Notes under the pieces: model-generated
Told to the model about the DNA's origin: nothing
Seen by the model: the letters and a program-made list of their open reading frames with translations, nothing else
Database searches by the model: none
Shown here: positions 25,939 to 34,862 of the stretch, one piece after another
Numbering within the stretch: the first letter of the stretch is position 1
Layout of the letters: every line of letters begins with the position of its first letter
Program-made: the position numbers and the translations under genes
Source of the DNA: VXYL01 sp963666465
Lineage (GTDB): Bacteria; Pseudomonadota; Gammaproteobacteria; Pseudomonadales; Azotimanducaceae
NCBI GenBank assembly: GCA_963666465.1
Contig: OY762824.1
Location: 2,046,001-2,110,000 of the forward strand
Direction of reading: 5' to 3'
Length of the DNA stretch: 64,000 bases

Positions 25939-26869
25939 ATGCGCCAGATCGGGAAACGACGCTCCTTCGGCCACTCCGTGGCTCTCGCGGCAATTGCCGT
26001 CCTTCTGGCCTTCCTGCCTGCCATCGCGGAGGCCGCGACGGAGGGGGCAGATCGTGACACATGCGCCGCCGACCAAGTCGTTGCGGAGGCCGCCCAAGCC
26101 TTCGAAGCCGCCGAAGCCATCTATCGCCACCAACGTGGCGCGGGGCCCAAAGGGCCCGTGCGCACATCGCCGCCTACCGCGAAATGCGTCGGCTCGAGGA
26201 CGTCCACGCCGCGGCAGCCGCCCGCGCCGAAGCCGCCTGGGACGCCTACCACGCCGCCCTGTCGATGACCATGGGTGCCCGCCACGTCCTCGAACGTGCC
26301 ATCGACAAGGTCTACCAAGACGCCCTAGACGCCGCCCTGGACGATGCCTCGGCTGCCCTTGACGCCGCCGACGCCGCTTGGCACGACGCCCAGTTGGCCG
26401 CCGAAGCCGCCGACCCGCCTTCGCCGCCCTAAAAGATGCCGAGGCTGCCCTTGAAGCCGCCTGGGAAGGCCAGAAAGCCGCCGGCGTCGCATTGACCGAC
26501 GCCCGCGACGCCGCTGCTGCGGCAGGCATCGTTTGCAACGAGGTCGCCGCCTGCCGCGAAGCCCTCGACGCCTTCTACGCCGCCAGTGACGCCTACCACG
26601 CCGCCTCGAGTGCCCGTAGCGCCAACATCAACGAGGCCCGCGCCGCGCTGGAAGCCGCCGACGAAGCCGCGCGGGAAGCGGTCCTCGAACTCGAAGACGC
26701 CTACCGTGCTGCTGCAGATGACGACACCGAAGCAGAAGCGGCCCGTCTCGCCGTGATGGCCGCCAGTGAAGCCCGTGACACCGCCTTGGAGGAAGCTTGG
26801 GAGTCCAACTTCACGTCCTGCAACGAGGCGGCAGGCGGTGATCGCTTGTTGGCGCCGGTCCGGGAATGA
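25939..26869 (+). pseudogene. Secreted Ala-rich coiled-coil protein, broken by two frameshifts
   Basis: A signal peptide (FGHSVALAAIAVLLAFLP, cleavage near AIAEA) leads into CAADQVVAEAAQAFEAAEAI. The reading then moves to a second frame near 26.16 kb (AHIAAYREMRRLEDVHAAAA, DAALDDASAALDAADAAWHD) and to a third near 26.42 kb (FAALKDAEAALEAAWEGQKA) that stays open to a stop at 26869. Throughout, helices rich in A, E and D with Ala-Ala-Asp units predict a long coiled coil with a few Cys. Coding character is continuous across the breaks, so this is one gene with two indels rather than three ORFs. Function unknown. Confidence 0.65.
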
Positions 26870-27399
26870 AGCGCATTGGGGGTGGGATTTCGTTCCCCAA
26901 AGCATGGTGTCAGGGGCGAGTGCCGACGCCATGCACCTGCGGCGGTGGTGCGCGCCCGCTGACGGGTGTCCGCGGAACTTCCCGCGCTCGACGATCCCCG
27001 GCCCGGTCACGGCCCCCTCAAAATGACAGACACTGCCAAGGTTCGACCACCCTGCGCACGAGAGGGTACGCAAAGGGGATGCCCCCACCCCCCCTTGCTC
27101 GGTAGGTACCATCGAACGGATTTTCGAGACTAAAGGCAGGCGGCCCCTGCCAAGCGTCCGCCCGGTTGCTCAAGTCCGTCGAGAGCGACGGTAAGGGGTA
27201 GCCAGACGGGGGTCTTATCCCCACCATCGCGGCGCCGGAACGGCTCGGCGCCAGTCGATCACCACCACCACTGGGCAAGTTCGGCGCAGCGACGATTGGC
27301 GTTTCTGGCGGCTTCGTGCTCGATGCGGGCCCGGTTGATGGTGGCGCTATGAAAAACGCCAGACGTCTTCGGGGGCGCCGCGCCGCGCCGTGGGCCGTT
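26870..27399. other. Intergenic region, nothing firm seen
   Basis: About 530 bp separate two decayed Ala-rich genes. There are scattered open frames but no start, ribosome binding site or recognisable family, and no strong repeat. It may contain the eroded C-terminus of the minus-strand neighbour. Confidence 0.35.
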
Positions 27400-28079
27400 T
27401 CCTCGCCCACCTCACCCCCCCAGCGGCGCTGGCGGCGCGGTCGATGGCTTCGATGTGGCTGCCGTTGCCGAGGACTGGTAATCGGCGGCGCCAAATGAGG
27501 CCGCCCTCCTGTTCTGCGTAGTGGTAGTAGTCGTCGGCCTGCCAGTAGCCCATGAAGGCTGCGCGGGCGGCCTCCTCGGAGCGGGAGTAGTAGTAGGTGC
27601 CCGTGGTGTCGCGGGCGTAGTTGGTGGACCATCTGGCGTCGCTCCAGGCGGCGCGGGCCCCGCGGCAGTCGGCGTCCTCGACGCAAGCTTCCTGTCCCAG
27701 CCCAAGCCGTCCCATCACCCTGGCGGTGCGGGGGGGCGGCTCGGGGGGCGGCAAGGCGGGCGCCGAAGTAGGCAAGCCAGACGTCTTCGAGGGCGTTGTC
27801 AAGGTCAACCTCGCGCCGTAGGGCGGCGGCGAGGACCGCATCTTCAGTCGCGGCGGCGAGGGCAAGGGCGGCGGTCCTGGCGGCGGCCCTGTTGAGGTAG
27901 GCAGTACTCGATGCGCGGCTCGATTGGCTGAGGTCGGCCGCGCTGCATAGCGAGAAGGGTCTTGGGGGCCATGCCCCCCAAGCGAGGGCGGAAAGCATGC
28001 CAGGCGCCAATCCCCAGGCGCCGATCAGAACACCCATCGTCACCAAAAGGGCAACTGTCAGAATGACGCGCTTCTTCAT
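27400..28079 (-). pseudogene. Second Ala-rich exported protein, frameshifted
   Basis: The start MKKRVILTVALLVTMGVLIG gives a signal peptide or anchor. It is followed by Ala-rich helices (TAALALAAATEDAVLAAALR, VDLDNALEDVWLAYFGARLA). Near 27.75 kb the reading shifts frame and continues as QEACVEDADCRGARAAWSDA, RWSTNYARDTTGTYYYSRSE and AARAAFMGYWQADDYYHYAE. It resembles the plus-strand Ala-rich protein in style and may be its paralogue. A segment of about 36 bp near 27.69-27.72 kb also matches, with a few changes, the sequence right after repeat R1 at 11.16 kb. Confidence 0.55.
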
Positions 28080-28113
28080 TCCCAACCCCCTCGCCCCGCA
28101 CGCGCGCGCACAC

Positions 28114-29010
28114 CTAGAGATACTTGGCGACGGCCCCCCGTTCGGCATTGGCGGCTGCGGCGTAGTGGGCGACCATGCGGGGCGACTTCCATCCCCCCGA
28201 CCGCATCACCTCGGTGCCGGTGGCGCCGGCGCGGGTCAGGACGGTGGCGTGGCTGACCTAGCCGCTGTGCGCCGTCGCCTTGAACCCGGCGTGCCTGGCG
28301 GCTGCGGCGAAGCGCCGGCCGATGCTGGCGCCGTTCAGGCCATAGAAGACCGGCTCGTCGCTGTCCAGGTCGGCGCACAGTGCCAGTAGGGCGGCGGCGT
28401 AGCCGTTCTTCACGAGCCTTACGTCGCGGCGCGCCCCTTCCTGGTTCGTCTTCGACTGCCGGACGGTGACGAGCGCCGTTCCGTCTTCGCCTGCCTCCAC
28501 GTCGCCCGCGACGAGCGCGGCAACCTCGGAGCGCCGAAGCGCGCCGTGGAACAGGAGGCCAATGATCGCGGTGTCTTCCCTGCCCCGCTCTGCCACCAGT
28601 CCCTCGCTCTCCAGCCCGCGCCCGCGCTTCCTCGGCTGGCTTGCGAGGGCGGCGATGGTGGCCAGGTCGTCGGCGGAGAGCGCGGGCGCCTGCCCCCGGC
28701 CCCGTCCGGCGTGCTCGCGGGCGAACCCGGCGACGGCGGCTGCCGTGAGCTTCCCTCACGGGTTCGGCGCGGCGCGGAACATGAGGGCCGCGACGAGGGT
28801 GCGGGCCGTGGCGACGGATCGCCCGGCGGCGGCGAGGTCGGCGACGTGGGCGGCGACCCCTTCGTCGGTGGCGGGCCGGCCCGATGCGTCGAACCCGCCG
28901 AGGGCGGCGCGGTAGGCGCGGAGGGTGTTGGGCGACTTCGACGCGCCGATCAGGGCGGCGGTGCCTGCCGAGACTTCCGGAAGGTCGGCTGCCGGGGCGG
29001 GAAGGTTCAT
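28114..29010 (-). pseudogene. Tyrosine recombinase/integrase with two in-frame stop codons
   Basis: Start ATG with GAGGGC upstream. The SAM-like N-terminal domain reads IGASKSPNTLRAYRAALGGF and DEGVAAHVADLAAAGRSVAT. A TGA at 28756 interrupts it, and the same frame resumes with GKLTAAAVAGF. The catalytic domain follows: DTAIIGLLFHGALRRSEVAA (first Arg), RQSKTNQEG (Lys), then FKATAHSG. A TAG at 28258 interrupts again; the same frame continues VSHATVLTRAGATGTEVMRS, GGWKSPRMVAHYAAAANAER (His/Tyr region) and AVAKYL. Everything except the two stops is family-like, so the damage looks recent. It presumably once mobilised the 25.6-29.4 kb segment. Confidence 0.8.
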
Positions 29011-29438
29011 GGGGCTTTGCCCTCGGCTTCGAGTAAAAGAACCGACGTTAAGTTGGTTCATCGCCGACAAAAACAGACCAAAACAACGGGGTGGGTTCAC
29101 CTTCCATGCGGCGGATTGCTGCGTGGTCCGCAGGGCGCATCATGCCGCAGACATGGTATCCGCACTGACCGTTTCCGGACGACCTGGCCGATGATCCAGA
29201 AGCGATTAGCGCCCGTGATCGCATGATTCACACGATCGAGCATCTTCGGACGCAGCTGCGATAGGAGCCGCCGCCGGGTGGAGGCGTAGTTGGAGATGCC
29301 CTCCCCCAACGGGGCACCAGCGGTGTCCGCCAGTGTTCAACGTGAGCCACCAACTGCGGAGCCGACGGGCAGCAGTTCGGGCAGCGAACTGTCGACGCGC
29401 CCGTTTGGGGGTGGGCAGGCAGGCGTAAACTACCCGGC
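29011..29438. other. Intergenic region with a mutated R1-type repeat
   Basis: Between the broken integrase and selO there is no gene. Near 29.36-29.41 kb lies GGGCAGCAGTTCGGGCAGCG, then AACTGTCGACGCGCCCG, a degenerate copy of the R1 hairpin repeat. The segment may include the integrase's attachment site, but no duplicate was identified. Confidence 0.4.
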
Positions 29439-31049
29439 ATGAATGCCGAAGTTGCGCCCTCGATCCTGCCGCCCGAGCTGGCACAAATGCCGTTCGACAA
29501 CCGCTTTCTCGAAGCCCTGCCTGGCGATCAGGAGAAGGAGAACTATCGTCGTCAGGTGGCCGGGGCCTGCTGGTCCGCCGTGGTGCCGACACCGGTGGCG
29601 GCGCCAGAGGTAGTGGCGTGGTCGCCCGAGGCCGCCGCGCTGCTCGACTTACCGAAGCATGTCTGCGATTCCGATGCCTTCGCAGCGATCTTCGCCGGCA
29701 ACCGGCTCGCGCCGGGCATGGAACCCTACGCCACGTGCTACGGCGGCCATCAGTTCGGCAACTGGGCGGGGCAGCTTGGCGACGGGCGCGCCATAAACCT
29801 CGGTGAGATCGTCAACCGTGAGGGCCAGCGCTGGGCGCTGCAGCTCAAGGGCGCTGGCCCGACGCCCTACTCCCGCACGGCCGACGGCCTCGCCGTGCTG
29901 CGTTCCTCCCTGCGCGAGTTCCTGTGCAGCGAGGCGATGTTCCACCTGGGCGTGCCGACGACGCGGGCGCTGTCACTCATCCTCACTGGCGAAGAGGTGG
30001 TACGCGACATCCTCTATGACGGCCACCCGGCGCCGGAGCCGGGGGCGGTGGTGTGCCGGCTTGCCCCCTCGTTCACCAGGTTCGGCCACTTCGAGATGCT
30101 TGCCGCGCGTCGCGAGACCGACTTGCTGCGTCGGTTTGCGGATTTCACCATCGAGACCGATTTCCCCGAGCTCGAATTGCCCAAGGATGGGCCGGAGCGC
30201 TATCTCGGCTGGTTCGAGCAGGTGGTGTCGCGCACGGCGCATATGGTGGCGCAGTGGATGCGGGTCGGCTTCGTGCATGGGGTGATGAACACCGACAACA
30301 TGTCCATCCTAGGGCTCACCATCGACTACGGCCCCTACGGCTGGCTGGAGGACTACGATCCCGGCTGGACCCCGAACACCACCGATGCCGCCACCCGGCG
30401 CTACCGCTACGGCCAGCAGCCGGCCATCGCCCAATGGAACCTCGTGCAGCTCGCCAACGCGATTTATCCGCTGATAGGCGACGCCAAGCCGCTCGAAGAC
30501 GCGCTCGCCCGATATGCGAAGGAATACGGCGCGCAGTGGCAGGAGGTGTTGGCGAGGAAGCTCGGACTTGTGGAGCTGGACCCGGCTGGCGATGCGGCCC
30601 TGGTGAAGGAGATGTTTGCGCTGCTGCAGGCGGCGGAAACCGACATGACGATCTTCTACCGTCGTCTGGCGCAGGTGGACTTGGCGACTTGCGACGCGCT
30701 GCCGCTTGAAGAGGCTTGGTACGTTCCCACCCAAATCACGCCGGCCTTGCGCGAGCGGCTGCAGGGGTGGCTGTCGCTATACGCAAGCAGAGCGCGGCAG
30801 GACGCCTTGCCCGAAGTCGAACGGCGAGCGCGCATGAACGCCGCCAATCCCAAATACGTCCTGCGCAACTACATCGCCCAACTCGCCATAGACAAGGCCG
30901 AAGGCGGCGACTTCGGCATGGTGCGGGAACTGCTCGATGTGCTGCGAAACCCCTACGACGAGCAGCCGGAACATGAGGACTACACGGCAAAGCGCCCCGA
31001 CTGGGCCCGCAACCGCGCAGGGTGTTCCATGCTGTCCTGCAGTTCCTGA
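29439..31049 (+). CDS. selO: SelO (YdiU) protein adenylyltransferase
   Basis: SelO is a pseudokinase-fold enzyme that transfers AMP from ATP to Ser/Thr/Tyr of proteins (AMPylation) and is linked to redox homeostasis. The 536-residue protein shows the signature YGGHQFGNWAGQLGDGRAIN, then QLKGAGPTPYSRTADGLAVL, SSLREFLCSEAM, GFVHGVMNTDNMSILGLTID (metal-binding) and DYDPGWTPNTTD. The C-terminus RNRAGCSMLSCSS keeps Cys where eukaryotic SelO has selenocysteine. Length is normal. The start at 29439 could be replaced by an internal ATG (MPFDNRF). It faces the convergent aminotransferase 42 bp away. Confidence 0.93.
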   Translation: MNAEVAPSILPPELAQMPFDNRFLEALPGDQEKENYRRQVAGACWSAVVPTPVAAPEVVAWSPEAAALLDLPKHVCDSDAFAAIFAGNRLAPGMEPYATCYGGHQFGNWAGQLGDGRAINLGEIVNREGQRWALQLKGAGPTPYSRTADGLAVLRSSLREFLCSEAMFHLGVPTTRALSLILTGEEVVRDILYDGHPAPEPGAVVCRLAPSFTRFGHFEMLAARRETDLLRRFADFTIETDFPELELPKDGPERYLGWFEQVVSRTAHMVAQWMRVGFVHGVMNTDNMSILGLTIDYGPYGWLEDYDPGWTPNTTDAATRRYRYGQQPAIAQWNLVQLANAIYPLIGDAKPLEDALARYAKEYGAQWQEVLARKLGLVELDPAGDAALVKEMFALLQAAETDMTIFYRRLAQVDLATCDALPLEEAWYVPTQITPALRERLQGWLSLYASRARQDALPEVERRARMNAANPKYVLRNYIAQLAIDKAEGGDFGMVRELLDVLRNPYDEQPEHEDYTAKRPDWARNRAGCSMLSCSS

Positions 31050-31091
31050 TTCGCGCCTTTCCCTTCCGCACCGCGAGGCACGGCGCCTCAG

Positions 31092-32354
31092 TCAGCCAAG
31101 TTCGCGGGCGACATCCTCCATTGCTGCGTCGGCGCGTTGGGCGGCTTCGTCGATGAGGGATTCGTCCATCACCGTCGATAGGCAGATCATGCCGCGGGAG
31201 GCGAACATCAGGCCGTGGTTGAGGGCGGCGAGATGGAAGGCGGACATGCGATCTCGCTGTTCGCCCTCCATCGAATCCGTTTGGTCGCTGAAGAACGCCT
31301 GAAGCAGCGAACCGCGGCGGTTGAGAGCGAGCGGCAGTCCGTGTTGGCCGGCGCTGCGTTCGAGCGATGCCGCGAGGCGTTCGCCGAGTTCCTCCATGCG
31401 GCGGATTCGCGCGGCCGTCAGTTCGCGCACGGATACCAGTCCTGCGGTCATGGTCACCGGGTTGCCGTTGTAGGTGCCGGAGTGCATGCCGCGCGGGTTC
31501 TCCGGATCGAAGATCTCGAGCAACTCGCGCTTGCCACCGACGCCGCCGACCGGAAAGCCGCCGCCGATCAGCTTGCCGAGCATGGTCAGGTCCGGTTCGA
31601 TGCCAACGAGCGACTGCGTGCCGCCCGTGGCCAATCGGAAGGCGATGACCTCGTCGAACACCAGCAGCGCTCCAGCGGCATGCGCTGCATCCCGCACCCG
31701 GGCGAGGAACTCCGGCGTGGCGCTGACGACGCCTCCGGCACCCAGGACCGGCTCCAGCACCACGGCGGCGATCTCGTCCCCGTGTTCGGCCAGCGCCGCT
31801 TCGAAGCTCTCGGCATCGTTGTAGGTGCCGAGCAGCGTGCGGTCCTTGGCGCGGGCCGGATAGAGCGAGGGCGCCGATCCCACCTCGAATTCCTCAAGGC
31901 TGCCGTGGTAGCCGTGGCGCGCCATCAGCACCTTCGTGCGCCCGGTGACGGTGCGGGCGATCTGCAAGGCCAGCATCCCCGCTTCGGTGCCGGAGTTGGT
32001 GAAGCGGACGCTCTCGAACGAGGGCACGCGGTCGATCAGGGTCTCGGCGAGTTCCGTCTGCCACTCGTTGTTCGCCACCCAAGCCGTGCCTTGGGCGATC
32101 TGGCGCGAGACCGCTTCAAGGATCGGCGGATAGGCGTGGCCATGCACCAGCGACGTGAAATTGTTGATGAGGTCAAGGTATTCCCGGCCATCGACATCCA
32201 CCACCGTCGAGCCCTCGGCCCGCGCCAGCGTCACCGGATAAGGCCGATGGTAGGCCGCCCCCCTGGAGTTGCCCCCCACCACGCTGGCATGGGCGCGCCG
32301 CTGCGCTGCGGCACTCTTGGAGGTGTTGCTCTCGTAGGTCGCAAGGATGCTCAT
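31092..32354 (-). CDS. Class-III PLP aminotransferase (glutamate-1-semialdehyde aminomutase-like)
   Basis: The 420-residue PLP enzyme of fold type I resembles HemL-type aminomutases and related omega-aminotransferases. Motifs: YLDLINNFTSLVHGHAYPPI, VRFTNSGTEAGMLALQIART (phosphate-binding), ARHGYHGSLEEF, LVFDEVIAFRLATGG (Asp to the pyridine N) and MLGKLIGGGFPVGGVGGKRE, where the Lys is the likely Schiff-base residue. HemL itself usually reads KIIGGGLPVGAYGG, so it may serve a secondary pathway. It is last in a three-gene operon, 20 bp after folE. The LLM-folE-aminotransferase grouping suggests a shared pterin- or flavin-related or specialised pathway, but the substrate is unknown. Confidence 0.85.
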   Translation of the reverse strand: MSILATYESNTSKSAAAQRRAHASVVGGNSRGAAYHRPYPVTLARAEGSTVVDVDGREYLDLINNFTSLVHGHAYPPILEAVSRQIAQGTAWVANNEWQTELAETLIDRVPSFESVRFTNSGTEAGMLALQIARTVTGRTKVLMARHGYHGSLEEFEVGSAPSLYPARAKDRTLLGTYNDAESFEAALAEHGDEIAAVVLEPVLGAGGVVSATPEFLARVRDAAHAAGALLVFDEVIAFRLATGGTQSLVGIEPDLTMLGKLIGGGFPVGGVGGKRELLEIFDPENPRGMHSGTYNGNPVTMTAGLVSVRELTAARIRRMEELGERLAASLERSAGQHGLPLALNRRGSLLQAFFSDQTDSMEGEQRDRMSAFHLAALNHGLMFASRGMICLSTVMDESLIDEAAQRADAAMEDVARELG

Positions 32355-32374
32355 GGCAGTTTACGTTTCCCCAT

Positions 32375-32983
32375 TTAGCTCCCCACCAGCCGCAGGAACT
32401 CGGAGCGGGTTGGCGGGTTGTCCCGAAAGCTGCCGAGCATCACCGAGGTCTGCATCGACGAATGCTGCTTGGCGACGCCGCGCATGGCCATGCACAGGTG
32501 CTGCGCCTCGACGATCACGCCGACGCCGGCGGCACCGGTGACCTCCAGCATCGTGTGCGCGATCTGTTGCGTCAGGCTCTCCTGAATTTGCAGGCGACGG
32601 GCATACATGTCGACGATCCGCGCCACCTTGGAGAGGCCCAGCACGCGGCCCTGCGGCAGGTATCCCACGTGGCACTTGCCGAGGAACGGCAGGATGTGGT
32701 GCTCGCAGAGGGAGTAGAGCTCGATGTCCTTGACGATGACGATCTCGTCGAGATCGGACTCGAAAAGGGCGTTGTTGACCACCTCGTCCACGTTCTGGCG
32801 ATAGCCCTTGGTGAGGAACGAAATGGCTCGCGCGGCCCGTCCGGGCGTGCCGAGCAGGCCATCACGGCTCGGATCCTCGCCCACATGCTCGAGAATGGCG
32901 CGATACAGATCCGTCAGTTCCTCCACCGTCCGGCCGTCCGCAATCGCCCGGCTGGCGGACATCTGGTCATGGTCCGCGTTCAT
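32375..32983 (-). CDS. folE: GTP cyclohydrolase I
   Basis: FolE converts GTP to 7,8-dihydroneopterin triphosphate, the entry to folate, biopterin and queuosine synthesis. The 202-residue length is typical. The zinc ligands C93, H96 (LYSLCEHHILPF) and C164 (QHLCMAMRGV) are all present, as are GLSKVARIVDMYARRLQIQE and SLTQQIAHTM. Its ATG overlaps the stop of the upstream LLM gene by 4 nt and the aminotransferase follows 20 bp downstream, so it is the middle gene of an operon. An isolated position away from folB/folK fits a duplicated or pathway-specific folE, but that is inference. Confidence 0.95.
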   Translation of the reverse strand: MNADHDQMSASRAIADGRTVEELTDLYRAILEHVGEDPSRDGLLGTPGRAARAISFLTKGYRQNVDEVVNNALFESDLDEIVIVKDIELYSLCEHHILPFLGKCHVGYLPQGRVLGLSKVARIVDMYARRLQIQESLTQQIAHTMLEVTGAAGVGVIVEAQHLCMAMRGVAKQHSSMQTSVMLGSFRDNPPTRSEFLRLVGS

Positions 32984-33894
32984 GCAGCGGCCAGCGCCTT
33001 CAGCAATTCCGTGGTGCGGGCGAAGGAACCGCGGCTGTCGTCGCCGGCGGGATAGACGCTGGCGATGACTTCCGTTGCACCGGCGTCGAAGAACGCCTGC
33101 AACTGCGCCGTCACGTCGTCCTCATTGCCGACCACGGCGATCTCGCCGGCCTGGTCGATGCCCTCGGCATCGAGCTGGCGGCGATAGTTCGGCAACATTC
33201 CATAGCCTTGGAAGATCTGCACGGCGCGTGCCGTGGCCTGGGCCTTGTCGTCGTGTACGCACACGGGCAGTCCGACCACCACCCGAGGCGCTTCCCGCCC
33301 CGCGGCCGCGGCGGTGATGCGCGGAACCGTGCTTTCGGCAATGGTGCGGGGGCCCACCATCCATGTGACCGTGCCGTCCGCGACCTCTCCGGCCGCCTTC
33401 AGCATCAACGGCGCGAGGGCTGAAACCACGACCGTCAGCGGCGACGCTTCCGGGCAGGCAAAGCCCGTCTTGACGCGATACATCTCGCCCTCGAAGTCCA
33501 CCCGGCCCTCGGCGCCGAGTTGCTTCAGGATCGTGACGTATTCGCGCATGTGCCGCGCCGGGCGGTCGTAGGCGAGGCCCAGCGCCTCGATGCCGGGGCG
33601 ATGCGAAGGTCCAACACCGAGCACCAGCCTGCCGCCGCAAAGCGCGTTCACCGTGGCCGCCTGCTGGGCCAAGGCGCTCGGATGGCGCGGGTAGCTCGGC
33701 ACCACCGCCGTGCCCAGCTCGATCTGGCTGGTGGCCTGGCCGGCAAGGGCCAGCATGGTGAGGGCATCGAACGTGCCCACTTGCGGCGACCAATAGCTGG
33801 CGAAGCCCTGCTCCTCCATCTGCACAATCTCGTCCACCAAGCTGGTTAGTGGACGACCCCGGCGCACATTGCCGCCGTAGATTCCGATTCTCAT
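32980..33894 (-). CDS. LLM-class (luciferase-like) flavin-dependent oxidoreductase
   Basis: The 304-residue TIM-barrel protein belongs to the bacterial luciferase-like superfamily, close to the F420-type subfamily. It starts MRIGIYGGNVRRGRPLTSLV and shows QATSQIELGTAVVPSYPRHP, then GGRLVLGVGPSHRPGIEALG, KTGFACPEASPLTVVVSALA and ATEVIASVYPAGDDSRGSFA. Whether it uses FMN or F420 cannot be told; no F420 biosynthesis genes are in the window. The ATG at 33894 has an AGGGAACAAGG site; the open frame extends 34 codons upstream without one. First gene of the operon, overlapping folE by 4 nt. Confidence 0.88.
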   Translation of the reverse strand: MRIGIYGGNVRRGRPLTSLVDEIVQMEEQGFASYWSPQVGTFDALTMLALAGQATSQIELGTAVVPSYPRHPSALAQQAATVNALCGGRLVLGVGPSHRPGIEALGLAYDRPARHMREYVTILKQLGAEGRVDFEGEMYRVKTGFACPEASPLTVVVSALAPLMLKAAGEVADGTVTWMVGPRTIAESTVPRITAAAAGREAPRVVVGLPVCVHDDKAQATARAVQIFQGYGMLPNYRRQLDAEGIDQAGEIAVVGNEDDVTAQLQAFFDAGATEVIASVYPAGDDSRGSFARTTELLKALAAA

Positions 33895-33930
33895 GCCTTG
33901 TTCCCTGTCCCAAGATGCACACGTGGCGCG

Positions 33931-33960
33931 GAAGAAAAAACGCCGCATTTGCCGATGCGG
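33931..33960 (-). terminator. Rho-independent terminator-like hairpin, minus strand
   Basis: Read on the minus strand, CCGCAT / ATGCGG form a 6-bp stem followed by CG and six T's. It lies upstream of the LLM gene, so it would stop transcription entering from the decayed region to the right and insulate the operon. Confidence 0.5.
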
Positions 33961-34082
33961 CTCTTGAGCGTTCATCATAAGGGCATCGACACGCAACGTG
34001 CCCAGAGCCGTGGCAGTGCCTCACTTCGACTTGTGCAGCGTCTGGCGCCGTCCTCTGTAGAGAAGGCGTCTGGCCCTCCATC

Positions 34083-34290
34083 GGCCGCAAGGCGCGCAGA
34101 ACACTCGCGGCATTTGCAGGGAAACGCGCCTGACGGCGCGCGTGGAGGTCGGCGGGCTGTGCCTTGAGGCGTGCCGGTGCCGAGCGGACGCGAGCTGCCG
34201 GGTCGGCCCCGGGGCGCTCCCTCCGGAGGGTGGTCCCGGCAGGCAAATCGACGCAGTCGCCAGTTGCCAACGGCCATCTGCGTGGCGGAC
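34083..34290. repeat. Dispersed repeat R4, second copy
   Basis: This carries the same two sub-blocks found at 13258-13443 (around GCGCAGAACACTCGCGGCAT and GGTCCCGGCAGGCAAAT), with a divergent spacer between them. No intact gene is associated here. Confidence 0.6.
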
Positions 34291-34862
34291 AGCGTCTGCG
34301 GACCTTGGGGGGAGGAAGCCCCAGTCCAGACCCGCAAACCGCTCCATCGACCTTCCCCTTTCCGATGCCATGCCCGTGGGCATGTCCGCGACGCCTCCCG
34401 TCCCTGTGCCGGCGCTCGAGGCGCTGACTCTCTTCTGGGATTCCGTCGTGGATCAAAGGCTGGCCGGGGCGCGGATCCTTCCCGGGCGATCATCGTCGCA
34501 TGGGCATCTCGAGGCGCTCCCGGCCAGCGGCCCCTCGGCTCGGACACTGCCGAACCCAGGCACCGGGAAAGGTACAGGGCATCTTGCCCTCCATTCGCGC
34601 CGCAAGGCGCGCGTTCGAGAAGCCCGCACGGCGCGAAATGGCTTGATCGACCCGAAAGACGTGTTCCCTTGCGCGCCCTCGCGGGCGCGATGGAGGGCAG
34701 GATGCCCTCCCCCAAGCGAAGCGGCGACAGGTCGATGCGGTCGCGTTGCCGCAGGCAAATTCAAAATGAGACACTACCCAGAGCCGTCCCTTGTTGGAAC
34801 ATCCGCCTGGGTTCGCATAGGCTCTCGCGCAAGGATGTTTCAACAAAGGGGAGGGGTCCCGG
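34291..34862. other. Repeat-rich non-coding region
   Basis: No believable gene was found on either strand. The stretch contains an inverted-repeat pair of the GGGCATCTTGCCC / GGGCAGGATGCCC type near 34577 and 34694, a GCGCGCCCTCGCGGGCGCG palindrome near 34670, and a TGAGACACTACCC word near 34767 that matches the end of the R4 copy at 13.43 kb. It looks like a pile-up of miniature elements with an IS21-type end. Confidence 0.5.
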
